Source of the DNA: an uncultured Marvinbryantia sp.
GTDB taxonomy: Bacteria > Bacillota > Clostridia > Lachnospirales > Lachnospiraceae
NCBI GenBank assembly: GCA_937915375.1
Contig: CALDMO010000007.1
Coordinates: 1-26,163, forward strand
Direction: 5' to 3'
Length of the DNA stretch: 26,163 nt
Each line of letters begins with the position of its first letter. Position 1 is the stretch's first letter. A model generated the notes under the pieces. That model did not search any database, had not been told where the DNA came from, and saw only the letters and a list, made by a program, of their open reading frames with translations. The translations under genes were made by a program, and so were the position numbers. This document shows positions 14,725-23,634 of this stretch, in pieces.

Positions 14725-14769
14725 GGTCATAGGGCCACTTATGCGTAAACACAACGTGGCCCTATGACC
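14725..14769. terminator. Very stable hairpin after the beta-mannosidase gene
   Basis: Perfect 14-bp stem GGTCATAGGGCCAC/GTGGCCCTATGACC with a 17-base loop, 24 bases past the stop. No T run on the minus strand (GGATTGATAG follows); TTTT follows on the plus strand. Likely transcript end or 3' stabiliser for the mannosidase operon. Confidence 0.6.
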
Positions 14770-14792
14770 TTTTGACCCTGATACCTTATAAG

Positions 14793-17267
14793 TTATCGAA
14801 TATCATATACACTTCTCACTCTAAGGCTGCTCACATCTCCGCTCTCAATTTTCACGCGCTTTGTCCCCGCGTTCATGTCAAAAAAATTATCCGAAAGAAT
14901 CAGATCTTCATTCTCATTGAGGATCTCGACGCTTTTTGCGTAAGCCGATGCCGTTACTTCAATTTCATCCCCGATCACGCGGCACGTCAGCTGCGGATCT
15001 TCATAACGGAAATACTTCGGATAAGAGAAGTTCACAGTGCCGTCAGAAATCACTACACCGTCCTGCTCCATCTCATAGCTGACATACTGTGTGTATACAT
15101 CCGCATCCGTAAATTCCACCTTATCCAGCCATACACTTGTCAGCGCCGGAACTTTCACCTGCTGCTCGCCGCTCTGCAGCACTTCCGCATTCGGATTACG
15201 CAGCGCCCAGCGCACTGTAACCTCTGCATCCTCGCGCGTTTCATTAGCTACATTTAGCCGAATTGATTTTTCAAACTCATCAAAATGCTGCCAGTTCAAT
15301 ACTTTTCCGGAGGACATCATCCCCTGCTCTTCACAAGAGAGCATCAGCGGCGCAAAGAACCTTTTTGCATAGTAGTGCAGCGCTTTTAAGCGGCCGCAGT
15401 AATCAATTGACGACCAGGAAGCCACCGGCCAGCAGTCGTTCAACTGCCAGTAAATCGCGCCCATACAGCGTCCGCGGTTACGGCGGAAATGTTCTACCCC
15501 ATAGCGGATACCATCTGCCTGCAGAAGCTGAGACGCATACAGAACGGTTTCAAAGCTGGATGGATAGCGGTAGGTCTGCTGCATATAGTTCATAATCTTT
15601 CCATTCGCGCTGCCGTTTCTTTGATGTTTCTCCATCACATAGGAAAAGATATTCAGATCTGCCGGATCGTCTGTGAAAGTCTCAATCGTCTTTACAGACG
15701 GGAAGGACTGGAATCCGAATTCCGACAGATAACGGAAATAATAGTTACGGTAATCCGTAAACGGTTTATTGCCGTGCCATACCTCCCAATAATGCACATC
15801 GCCGCGGTTCGGATCCTGAGGCTCGTCAAAACTGCCCCCCGAAGACGGGCTGGACGGCCAGTAGAAGGTCTGCGGATCGTACTCTGCCAGCACTTCCGGG
15901 ATGATCCGTTCGTACATGATCAGATAATCGCGCACCTCTCTGCGTTTTGTAATCCACACATCAACCGCCACAAACTGCTCCATCTCATTATTGCCGCACC
16001 ATAAGCCCAGGCTGGCATGATGACGCAGACGTTTTACATTGTCAATAAACTCTGCGCGGATATTTTCTTCAAACTCCGGCGTCAGATCATAGACACCGCA
16101 CGCGAACATAAAATCCTGCCATACCACAAGACCAAGCTCGTCACAAATATCATAGAACCAATCATCCGGGTAGTAGCCGCCGCCCCATACACGAATCGAA
16201 TTAAAATTCGCCCACTTTGATTTTTCCAACAAAGCTCTGGTCGTCTCTGGGGTTACGCGCCCGAGCAGATGATCTTCCGGTATATAATCCGCGCCCATTG
16301 CAAAGATATCCACACCGTTGACCTGACAGGCAAAGCTTTCTCCCCACTGATCCTTTTCAATGTGCATTGTCATGGTACGCAGACCGATCCTGCGGCTCCA
16401 GCAGTCAAGCTCATATTCTCCGCCGTCCTCTGTTCTGGTAAATAAAACAACGTCCACCTGATACAGATTCTGCTCTCCATAACCATTCGGCCACCAAAGC
16501 TGCGGTTCTGCAATTACGATTTCTTCCGGGCTGTCATCCACAGTAAAGCTCTGACCAGCCGGATCCGTAACTGTCACCCGGTAAAACAGATCCTCATTCT
16601 CCTCCAGATAATTTTCAATCTCCGGATAGTCCTCGATCTCCACCTCAAAGCCAAGCGTCACCTGACCTGCTTCATGTTTCTGTGTCACATAAACACTGTC
16701 AATCCTGGCCTCGTCAAAGCCAAGCAGCCAAACCGGACGGAACAATCCCGCATCCGGCAGATGAGCACCCCAATCCCAGCCAAACATACAGTGTGCTTTT
16801 CTCAAATGTACAAAGCCTTCCATCGCATCTTCACTGCCGTGCGTCTCACTTGCTGCGTAAGCATCCGCGATATACTTTGTCGGAGAATGGAAAATTACTC
16901 TCAGCTCATTGTCTTTCTCCGCCAGCAGATGCGTCACTTCATATTCCCAAGTACGGTGCATATTGCAGACAGAATCCAAATGCGTACCGTTTAAATACAG
17001 ATCTGCCACTGTATCCACGCCGTCAAAACGCAGGATAATATGCTCTCGCTCCAGAAGCGCATCCTCGCAATCAAACTCCGCCTTGTATTCGTAGTCCTCA
17101 TCCATCAGCTTCAGCGCTTTTAATTCATTGTCTTTAAAAAATGGATCCTCCATCTGCCCGTTTCTGAGCATATCCGTATAGACAGTTCCCGGAACAACCG
17201 CGGGGGAAAACGCTTCGTCGCCCACCCTTCTCATACTCCATCTGCTGTCAATATTTCGCTGTATCAT
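14793..17267 (-). CDS. GH2 beta-mannosidase
   Basis: 824 residues, no signal peptide, so cytoplasmic; removes terminal beta-D-mannose from manno-oligosaccharides (EC 3.2.1.25). Typical GH2 order: N-terminal jelly-roll (about 1-185) with KAHCMFGWDWGAHLPDAGLF (157-176), an immunoglobulin-like domain, then the TIM barrel with WGGGYYPDDWFYDICDELGL (361-380), acid/base Glu428 in GNNE and nucleophile Glu516 in SEFGFQS, then beta-sandwich domains. The AHCMFGWDWG signature separates beta-mannosidases from beta-galactosidases and glucuronidases. ATG follows AGGAGGAG. Eleven bases after the ABC ATPase gene, so it belongs to the importer operon and indicates that the importer brings in mannosides. Confidence 0.95.
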   Translation of the reverse strand: MIQRNIDSRWSMRRVGDEAFSPAVVPGTVYTDMLRNGQMEDPFFKDNELKALKLMDEDYEYKAEFDCEDALLEREHIILRFDGVDTVADLYLNGTHLDSVCNMHRTWEYEVTHLLAEKDNELRVIFHSPTKYIADAYAASETHGSEDAMEGFVHLRKAHCMFGWDWGAHLPDAGLFRPVWLLGFDEARIDSVYVTQKHEAGQVTLGFEVEIEDYPEIENYLEENEDLFYRVTVTDPAGQSFTVDDSPEEIVIAEPQLWWPNGYGEQNLYQVDVVLFTRTEDGGEYELDCWSRRIGLRTMTMHIEKDQWGESFACQVNGVDIFAMGADYIPEDHLLGRVTPETTRALLEKSKWANFNSIRVWGGGYYPDDWFYDICDELGLVVWQDFMFACGVYDLTPEFEENIRAEFIDNVKRLRHHASLGLWCGNNEMEQFVAVDVWITKRREVRDYLIMYERIIPEVLAEYDPQTFYWPSSPSSGGSFDEPQDPNRGDVHYWEVWHGNKPFTDYRNYYFRYLSEFGFQSFPSVKTIETFTDDPADLNIFSYVMEKHQRNGSANGKIMNYMQQTYRYPSSFETVLYASQLLQADGIRYGVEHFRRNRGRCMGAIYWQLNDCWPVASWSSIDYCGRLKALHYYAKRFFAPLMLSCEEQGMMSSGKVLNWQHFDEFEKSIRLNVANETREDAEVTVRWALRNPNAEVLQSGEQQVKVPALTSVWLDKVEFTDADVYTQYVSYEMEQDGVVISDGTVNFSYPKYFRYEDPQLTCRVIGDEIEVTASAYAKSVEILNENEDLILSDNFFDMNAGTKRVKIESGDVSSLRVRSVYDIR

Positions 17268-17278
17268 GTCATCTCCTC

Positions 17279-18091
17279 CTAAACTGTATTAAGATCCCAC
17301 TCTTCATAGATTTTCGGAACATCACTGATCAGACGCCTGGTGTATTCCGCCTTCGGATGCAAAATACATTCCTCCGCAGGACCAAATTCCACAAATCTGC
17401 CGTGTTCCATAATATAAACCTTGTCAGATATATAATAAGCTAATCCGATGTCATGCGTAATAAAGATGACCGTCATCTTAATCTCATCTCTTAATTTCAG
17501 CAGCATATCCAGAATTGTCGATCTGGAGCACGCATCAATCATAGAAGTTGGCTCATCCGCCAACAAAATCTTCGGTTTTAACAGAAAGATTCGCGCGATC
17601 ATCAGACGCTGCATTTGTCCGCCGGATAATTCAAACGGATATTTATTCGTCAGTTCCTTAAATTCCAAATTAACAAACCGACAAGCTTCCTCCATCAATT
17701 TAAATTTTTCCTCTTTCGGAAGATTGCCTTTTCCGCGCATTTTCAGACAGTCAAGCAGAACCGAATCAATTTTGTTGAACATATTGTAAGAAGAAAACGG
17801 ATCCTGAAAAATTGCCTGAATCCCCTTCCAATACTCTCTTTTTTTCTTACCGCTGCTAATGTCACGCGGCTGTCCCTGAAAGAAAATTTCTCCTTCCGTG
17901 ACACTGATCAGACCGAGAAGCATTTTGGACAGCGTCGTTTTGCCGCTTCCTGATTCCCCTACAATGGAAATAATCTCGCCCTCACGAAAATCAAAATCCA
18001 CATGATCCACAGCAACCGTCTTTTTATTTCCGATGCCAAAAACCTTTGTCACACCCGTTCCGCTCAGGCATTGTGCTCTTTTCTCACTCAT
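17279..18091 (-). CDS. Dpp/Opp-family ABC transporter ATP-binding protein (DppF-like)
   Basis: 270-residue ATPase of an oligopeptide-type (PepT) importer. Walker A GESGSGKTT, Q-loop AIFQDPFSSYN, ABC signature LSGGQMQR, Walker B ILLADEP with TSMID, switch His in FITHD. The C-terminal zinc/cysteine region of OppD-type partners is absent, as is usual for the F subunit in short versions. Two ATGs are possible; the second, at 18091, lies 9 bases after GGGAGG, while the first is only 3 bases away. Overlaps the end of the upstream ATPase gene by 8 bases. Works as a heterodimer with it. Confidence 0.93.
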   Translation of the reverse strand: MSEKRAQCLSGTGVTKVFGIGNKKTVAVDHVDFDFREGEIISIVGESGSGKTTLSKMLLGLISVTEGEIFFQGQPRDISSGKKKREYWKGIQAIFQDPFSSYNMFNKIDSVLLDCLKMRGKGNLPKEEKFKLMEEACRFVNLEFKELTNKYPFELSGGQMQRLMIARIFLLKPKILLADEPTSMIDACSRSTILDMLLKLRDEIKMTVIFITHDIGLAYYISDKVYIMEHGRFVEFGPAEECILHPKAEYTRRLISDVPKIYEEWDLNTV

Positions 18092-19091
18092 TCTCATACA
18101 CCTCCCGGATCTTTCTCTCCGACATCAGGCAACGATAAATACGTCCTTCCGGTGTTTCAATCTCCGGAATTTCCATTCCTGCACAAGTCGGCGTCGCATA
18201 TTTACAACGCGCTGCAAAACGGCAGCCCTTCGGCGGATGCTTCAGGTTCGGCGGCGTCCCCGGAATTGCAGTCAGCTTCGTATCTCTTACGCCAGCCTCC
18301 GGTACAATGATCGATCCCATTAATCCTTTGGTATACGGATGCAGAGAATCAAACACCATCTGCTTCGCAGTGCCGCGTTCCACGATCTGACCAGCATACA
18401 TAACCATGATGTCATCCGTTACATTATAAAGAAGCGGCAGTTCATGCGTAATAAAGATCATACTCTTGATATAACCTTTTTCCATCAGATCGCGCATCAT
18501 CTTGATAACCATCTTCTGACTGGTTACATCAAGCGCCGAAGACGGTTCATCCGCGATCAGCACTTTCGGAGAAAGTATCGTAGAAATCGCAATAACCGTT
18601 CTCTGTTTCATACCGCCGGAAAGTTCTACTGCATGTTTCTGCAATACTTCCTCCGGAAGTCCAAGGATACCGAAGCGCTCTTTTGCCAGATCATAAATAT
18701 CTTTTTTAGACATTTTCGGATCATGTACATGAATAACATCTTCAATAAAACGGATAATTTTCTGCGTTGGATTTAAGGCATTCATCGCTGCCTGCGGAAT
18801 ATAAGCAATTTCCGTTCCCAAAATATTCCTGCGCACATCATCCGGCTTCATTCCAGAAATATTCTTTCCATCAATAATAATATCTCCGCTGATATAATGA
18901 AGCGGCGGAAAATAATACCCCATCAGCGAAAGCGCCAGCGTTGATTTTCCGCATCCGGATTCTCCTGCCACGCCCAGTGATTTCCCTTCCTCAATTTTTA
19001 AGGAAACGCCGTCTACCGCAAAAACATCCTCACGCAAACGCGTTATATATTTGGTTTTCAAATTTTTTACTTCCAGCATTACTTTTCCCAT
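18084..19091 (-). CDS. Dpp/Opp-family ABC transporter ATP-binding protein (DppD-like)
   Basis: 335 residues. Walker A GESGCGKST (43-51), Q-loop Gln100, signature LSGGMKQR (157-164), Walker B VLIADEP (177-183), His switch FITHE. The C-terminal oligopeptide-type extension is present, with spaced cysteines (CRFAARCKYATPTC, then C about 17 residues on) seen in OppD/DppD proteins, where they can hold an iron-sulfur cluster. ATG follows AAGGAGGG. Twelve bases after the permease stop. This subfamily also serves sugar importers in several bacteria, so peptide specificity should not be assumed. Confidence 0.94.
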   Translation of the reverse strand: MGKVMLEVKNLKTKYITRLREDVFAVDGVSLKIEEGKSLGVAGESGCGKSTLALSLMGYYFPPLHYISGDIIIDGKNISGMKPDDVRRNILGTEIAYIPQAAMNALNPTQKIIRFIEDVIHVHDPKMSKKDIYDLAKERFGILGLPEEVLQKHAVELSGGMKQRTVIAISTILSPKVLIADEPSSALDVTSQKMVIKMMRDLMEKGYIKSMIFITHELPLLYNVTDDIMVMYAGQIVERGTAKQMVFDSLHPYTKGLMGSIIVPEAGVRDTKLTAIPGTPPNLKHPPKGCRFAARCKYATPTCAGMEIPEIETPEGRIYRCLMSERKIREVYENE

Positions 19092-19103
19092 GGTAGTCCC
19101 TCC

Positions 19104-20351
19104 TTAATCTCTGAGCTGAGGATTGAATACCTGGTCGAGCCCTGTATTCATCAAGTTCAATGAAAACGAAATTAGTGCAATCACAAAAACTACCGGGAAG
19201 TAAGCCCACCAAGAACCGCTCAAGTGCGCAGAATACAATGTTGACCAGTTCATCATCTGTCCAAGTGTCGCCGTCGTCGTCGTAGATGGTCCAAGGCCAA
19301 GCATAGAAAGCTGTGCCTCAGAAAGAATTCCTGAAGAAATCTGCAGAATCAGTGCCATCACAACATATGATGCGACATATGGCAAAATATCCGTCAGCAC
19401 AATCCGCAGCATACTGTGTCCCGACAATTTAGAAAGATTTACGTGATCACGGTTTCGCAGCGAAATTACCTGTGACCGTACAGAACGGCAAGTCCATGTC
19501 CAGGATGTCAATCCGATCACTACTGCAATCAGCGTCACACCGCGTGCCGACTGTCCGACAGAATAAGTGATCAAGATCAAAAGGACAAAGGACGGGATTA
19601 CAGTAAACAGATTGGTGATAAACATAATCAAATCATCAAACCAACCGCCGACATAGCCAGAAAGAAGTCCCAGAAGCAAACCGATCACCGTAGCAACAAT
19701 CCCGGCAATCAAACCGATTTTTAAAGAAACCTTTGTCGCCTGTACCAATTCAGTAAGAACATCACGTCCAAAGTTATCTGTTCCCAAAACAAGTGTACGT
19801 TTATTTGCAATATCTCCGATATTCACATACTGCTGAGAATTGATCGTTCTGCTCTCTTCCAGCTCTCCCTCTTCGTTTTGTGCCGCCAGGATCAGATCCG
19901 CATCCTCTGTCAATTTATGTATTTCCTTATCCAAACGAACATACGCTTTCTTTTTGGAAGCCAGCAAACCTTTCTGATCTGCCTTGGAATCATAATGCTC
20001 TGCCCAGAGTGTAACCAGCTGATCATCATCTGCGGCATCCATCTCTTCCTGAGAAATTCCGCCATATTTTACCAGCCAGTCGCGCATATCCGTCTTCTGC
20101 TTATCCGACAAAAGTGCACCGACGTTGCCGGCCTTCGCTTTAATATTCAACGTATACTGTTTGGAATCTACCGTATCCTTTACCGATACATATGTACCCG
20201 GTTTAAAAAAGTTTCCCTGCCCTACCATTTCAAGCGGATCTGCTGTCACAAACCACGGATAGATCAGAGTAAAAAGCAACATCCCGAAAAAAATCACAAA
20301 TCCGATCACAAATTTGGGAGAATGGAAAAGATTTTTTATCGTCTGTTTCAT
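19104..20351 (-). CDS. Dpp/Opp-family ABC permease (DppC-like) with a large extracytoplasmic insert
   Basis: 415 residues, about 110 longer than ordinary DppC. After the first membrane segment (about 14-33) and the normal ADPL, there are about 150 residues before the family motif LGTDNFGRDVL (189-199); typical DppC has roughly 25-30. The insert (about 50-180) is Lys/Asp/Glu-rich, begins with strand-like GTYVSVKDTV and YTLNIKAKAG, and should lie outside the cell. Five further membrane segments follow. The coupling loop LSKLSGHSMLRIVLTDILPYV keeps the Gly but not the EAA residues. ATG 20351 follows GGGAGGG; the frame continues to 20399 without a better start. Confidence 0.9.
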   Translation of the reverse strand: MKQTIKNLFHSPKFVIGFVIFFGMLLFTLIYPWFVTADPLEMVGQGNFFKPGTYVSVKDTVDSKQYTLNIKAKAGNVGALLSDKQKTDMRDWLVKYGGISQEEMDAADDDQLVTLWAEHYDSKADQKGLLASKKKAYVRLDKEIHKLTEDADLILAAQNEEGELEESRTINSQQYVNIGDIANKRTLVLGTDNFGRDVLTELVQATKVSLKIGLIAGIVATVIGLLLGLLSGYVGGWFDDLIMFITNLFTVIPSFVLLILITYSVGQSARGVTLIAVVIGLTSWTWTCRSVRSQVISLRNRDHVNLSKLSGHSMLRIVLTDILPYVASYVVMALILQISSGILSEAQLSMLGLGPSTTTTATLGQMMNWSTLYSAHLSGSWWAYFPVVFVIALISFSLNLMNTGLDQVFNPQLRD

Positions 20352-20364
20352 AACCGTCCCTCCC

Positions 20365-21369
20365 TTAATCCTGCTGCGCTGCTTTGACACGCGGATCAAT
20401 CACACCGTAAACAATCTCGACAAAAAGATTTGCAAGAAGCACCATAATCGTAATGATCAGCGTACATGCGGAAAGCAGCGGATAGTCATTGCCTTTAATC
20501 GCATTCATCATCGTTGTTCCAAGTCCCGGATAACTGAAAATAATTTCAGAAACCAGTGCGCCGCCCATCATCGTACCAAGCGACATTGCCAGACCGGTAA
20601 TCTGCGGGAGCATAGCATTACGGAATACATAGCCTACAATCTTGCGGTCTTTAATACCGAGAAAACGGCTGTATTTTACATAATCTGCATTCAGCTCATA
20701 AATAGACATCGAACGCATACCGATTGCCTGACCGCCCACAGTGATCAGTACAATAGACCAGAACGGCAGCTGATAATGCGCAATTACAGAACGTATAAAC
20801 GTCCAGTTCATACTTGGGATCAAATCAAACCCGTACGCGCCGCTTGTAGGAGCCCAACCAAGCTGAATTCCAAATACCGTCAGCATAATCACAGCCATAC
20901 CAAATGCCGGAATATTGCTGATAAACAAAAATACCGGCAGGATCACCTTGTCAAATCCCTTTTTCATATAAGCGGCAATTGCCCCCAGAAGATTTCCAAG
21001 AATCCATCCCAGCAGGATCGCCGGGAGCTGCAGCGCCAACGTCCATCCAACCGAAGATGCCAAAATATCCGAAACCGGTCTTGGATACTGACTGAAGGAA
21101 ACGCCAAAATCTCCGCGTACTGCTGCTTTCAACCATTTACCAAACTGTACCGTCATCGGTTGATCTACACCAAACTTCTCAATATATTCATCATATACCT
21201 GTTTGATCGCCTGAGCATCCGTCATTCCCTCCGCCGCCTGTCCGGCAATCGCAGAAACCGGATCTCCCGGCATCAGACGCGGAAGTACAAAATTCAATAC
21301 CACCGCAAAAACCAATGTGATCAGATACCACATGATCTTTCGTCCGTAATATTTTTTATATCCCTTCAA
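20365..21369 (-). CDS. Dpp/Opp-family ABC permease (DppB-like)
   Basis: 334 residues. First helix WYLITLVFAVVLNFVLPRLMPGDP ends in the DppB signature MPGDP, followed by an extracellular stretch and five helices; C-terminus ends YGVIDPRVK as in DppB. The cytoplasmic loop VKYSRFLGIKDRKIVGYVFRNAMLP matches the DppB coupling loop. The only start that keeps the conserved N-terminus is TTG at 21369 (GGGGTG about 8 bases upstream); ATG 21333 would cut into the first helix. Separated from the substrate-binding gene by a terminator hairpin. Confidence 0.92.
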   Translation of the reverse strand: MKGYKKYYGRKIMWYLITLVFAVVLNFVLPRLMPGDPVSAIAGQAAEGMTDAQAIKQVYDEYIEKFGVDQPMTVQFGKWLKAAVRGDFGVSFSQYPRPVSDILASSVGWTLALQLPAILLGWILGNLLGAIAAYMKKGFDKVILPVFLFISNIPAFGMAVIMLTVFGIQLGWAPTSGAYGFDLIPSMNWTFIRSVIAHYQLPFWSIVLITVGGQAIGMRSMSIYELNADYVKYSRFLGIKDRKIVGYVFRNAMLPQITGLAMSLGTMMGGALVSEIIFSYPGLGTTMMNAIKGNDYPLLSACTLIITIMVLLANLFVEIVYGVIDPRVKAAQQD

Positions 21370-21415
21370 ACTTCTTCACCCCATTCCACCGTTTCAGACA
21401 GAGTTTTCAGAAATG

Positions 21416-21449
21416 AAAAGGTGACCAGAGAAGCCAATCTCCGGTCACC
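21416..21449 (-). terminator. Terminator between the substrate-binding protein and dppB-like genes
   Basis: Minus-strand GGTGACC-GAG / CTC-GGTCACC stem (10 pairs, one mismatch), loop of 8, followed by TTTTCATTT. Partial termination here would give more binding protein than membrane subunits. Confidence 0.8.
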
Positions 21450-21497
21450 AGATCCCTGTAACTACCCTGTGCTGTCTGCCATCTGCAGTTTATTCAC

Positions 21498-23294
21498 TTA
21501 TCCTTCAACCAACTCCAGATTGTAAAGGGCCGCAATACCATAACCGTCTGTACAATCTGCCGGCGGAATATTTGTACCGTCATCTTTCATCGGATATCCG
21601 GTCCATACGGTTTCATTTACGGTATAGAACATATCCGGTCTGTACATCAGTCCGAAGGACGGAACATCTGTCAGATAAATTTCATTTAATCTTGTGTAAT
21701 ATTCTTTTAATTTCGCTTCATCTGTTTCCGTTGCAAGCTTATCAAGGATCTCATCTGCTTCTTCGTTGCGGTAATGTCCGTAGTTACCCTGATAGTTGAT
21801 CTCCAGATCCGCAAACGGGCCATACAGGAACTGTTTACAACGATAGAACGGATTGGTAATGGATGCTCCTGTTACAGAGTTCATCATAATATCAAAGTTT
21901 CCTGTTGTATAATCATCTGTGTATACCGATGCTTCCGGGAAATAAGTCTCAATCTCAATACCGATTTCTTTTGCGGATGCAGCTACGATTTCCAGAGATG
22001 CGTTCCAGTCAGTCCAGCCGCTCGGGCACTCAGCCTTGAAGGAAAGCTTATTGCCATCTGCTTCACGAATGCCGTCGCCGTCCGTATCTACGATACCCGC
22101 ATCATCCAAAAGCTTGTTTGCGCCTTCAATGTCATTGCCGGTCCACTGCAGTTCCTTTAATGCTTCGTGATCAAACAGCGCCTGCTCCGGTTCGCTCGGG
22201 TTCATCATCGAACGCGGAACATCTGCAAAACTCGGAGACTGATTTGACATTGCGGATGCAAGAATCTGATCGTAATCTGTTGCCATTGCAATTGCCTTAC
22301 GAACTTCCACTCTGTCAAGACCCGGCTTTTCTACATTAAACCAGCAGGTCGGAATCGTTCCTGCGATATTATACGGCGGCTCATCGATATAAGTTGTTAC
22401 CGGCAATTCTTTTTCTTCCCACATCTTCTGAACATCTGTGATAAAGAGCTGTGCCACGTCAACTTCGCCCTTTTCAAATGCAGTCTGTGCTGCGGCATTG
22501 TCCTTGAAGATATTGTGTCCGATGTATTTCGGAACCGGAAGCTTGCCCCACATAGACTCTGCCTGTCCCCAATAATTATCATCACGGATAAATACTACTT
22601 TCTGGTCATCATTGTAATACGGTTTATACGGACCGGTTGCTACCAGGTCTTCCATTTTATCCAGTTTCATATCTTCCGGTGTCTCACATCTTGCTTCCAC
22701 CGTTTCCAGATATGCCTTCTGCATAATATGCATCTTCTGCAGCATCTGCTGAATCATCAGCGGATTCACTGCCTTGCCTGCGTCATCCGCAACCGCTTTG
22801 ATCGATACAGTCTGGTCATCCACTGCTTCCATGGAAGCGATGAACGACGTCATCTCAATACCATAGGAAGACTGACATTTCACATTATAATCAAACGTAG
22901 CAACCACATCGGCTGCCGTAAACGGTGTACCGTCACTCCAATGCGCATCCGGGTTCAGTTTTACCGTCATAGCGGACATAGTCTCATCATCCCAGGACCA
23001 TTCCGTGCCAAGCAGCGGATACAGTTCATTATCCAGAAGATTATACATAAAAAGTGTTTCATAAATTAATGTACGTGTAGAATCCTTCTGCTGAACGCCC
23101 ATTGCATTGTTGGAATTTGCAGACATCGGATTCCAGTCATTAATCGCTCCCCATTGTTGTCCAGCAAAGTAGAGAGTCTCATTTCTCGGTGTAGAGCCAT
23201 TGCCCTCAGCAGCCATCGCAACAGCACCCAGACTTGATACAGCCATACATGCGGATGCAAGAACCGCTGCTGCCTTCATCATTCTCTTCTTCAT
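21498..23294 (-). CDS. Family 5 extracellular substrate-binding protein (DppA/OppA type; probable manno-oligosaccharide ligand)
   Basis: 598 residues. Signal peptide at 1-28 (MKKRMMKAAAVLASACM...VAMA) with an AMA-AEG type I site; the Cys at about 16 lacks a standard lipobox, unusual for a Gram-positive binding protein. Mature protein shows SBP_bac_5 features: ETLYFAGQQW, LNPDAHWSDGTPFTAADVVATFDY, DRVEVRKAIAMATDYDQI and DTDGDGIREADGN. The frame runs up to 23375, but ATG 23294 follows GGAGG by 9 bases. First gene of the importer-mannosidase operon. Family 5 proteins bind peptides, nickel, and in Thermotoga also mannobiose and cellobiose; the mannosidase partner suggests sugar here. Confidence 0.9.
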   Translation of the reverse strand: MKKRMMKAAAVLASACMAVSSLGAVAMAAEGNGSTPRNETLYFAGQQWGAINDWNPMSANSNNAMGVQQKDSTRTLIYETLFMYNLLDNELYPLLGTEWSWDDETMSAMTVKLNPDAHWSDGTPFTAADVVATFDYNVKCQSSYGIEMTSFIASMEAVDDQTVSIKAVADDAGKAVNPLMIQQMLQKMHIMQKAYLETVEARCETPEDMKLDKMEDLVATGPYKPYYNDDQKVVFIRDDNYWGQAESMWGKLPVPKYIGHNIFKDNAAAQTAFEKGEVDVAQLFITDVQKMWEEKELPVTTYIDEPPYNIAGTIPTCWFNVEKPGLDRVEVRKAIAMATDYDQILASAMSNQSPSFADVPRSMMNPSEPEQALFDHEALKELQWTGNDIEGANKLLDDAGIVDTDGDGIREADGNKLSFKAECPSGWTDWNASLEIVAASAKEIGIEIETYFPEASVYTDDYTTGNFDIMMNSVTGASITNPFYRCKQFLYGPFADLEINYQGNYGHYRNEEADEILDKLATETDEAKLKEYYTRLNEIYLTDVPSFGLMYRPDMFYTVNETVWTGYPMKDDGTNIPPADCTDGYGIAALYNLELVEG

Positions 23295-23321
23295 ACCATT
23301 TACCTCCAAAAAAGTTTTTTC

Positions 23322-23348
23322 AGGAAACCGTCCCCCAAACTGTTTCCT
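23322..23348 (-). promoter_or_regulatory. Inverted repeat in the leader of the importer operon
   Basis: AGGAAAC/GTTTCCT, 7-base arms 13 bases apart, between the predicted start and ribosome binding site. Could be a repressor operator or an RNA stem. The half-site GTTTCC also occurs at 8479 and in the palindrome at 8518-8538. Confidence 0.45.
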
Positions 23349-23357
23349 TTGTCTATT

Positions 23358-23385
23358 ATTATAGTATTTTTTCACAATAAATCAA
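23358..23385 (-). promoter_or_regulatory. Promoter of the importer-mannosidase operon
   Basis: TTGATT (23380-23385), 16-base spacer, TATAAT (23358-23363) on the minus strand, about 65 bases before the ATG. The rest of the 23295-23634 gap is AT-rich, with the upstream terminator at 23576-23613. Confidence 0.8.
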
Positions 23386-23575
23386 GCATTATTTTTTTTA
23401 TTTGTGCATTTCAACCAACATCTTTTCGTTTCCTCCTTTTGGTTACAAATATTATATGTGTATTTTCGCCATTTTTCTTCTTTATTTTTATACTTTTCCT
23501 ATTTTTCACAAATAGTTGCTTTCTGTTTGATCAAATCAGACGAATTCCATCTATTTTTGCCTTCCGCACGGATAT

Positions 23576-23613
23576 GTAAAAACGCCGTCTGCGGAAAATC
23601 CGCCGGCAGCGTT
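23576..23613 (-). terminator. Terminator after the acetyl esterase gene
   Basis: Fourteen-position GC-rich stem with two mismatches (arms 23600-23613 and 23581-23594, loop of 5), followed by TTTTTACAT on the minus strand. It separates the esterase transcript from the importer operon. Confidence 0.85.
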
Positions 23614-23634
23614 CTTTGAAACACGTTATTTTAT

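Noticed and set aside
20314..21525. Long plus-strand open frame of about 400 codons
   Set aside because: Fully antisense to the DppB-like permease and neighbouring ends; rich in His, Arg, Asn and Ser with no membrane or domain pattern and no ribosome binding site.
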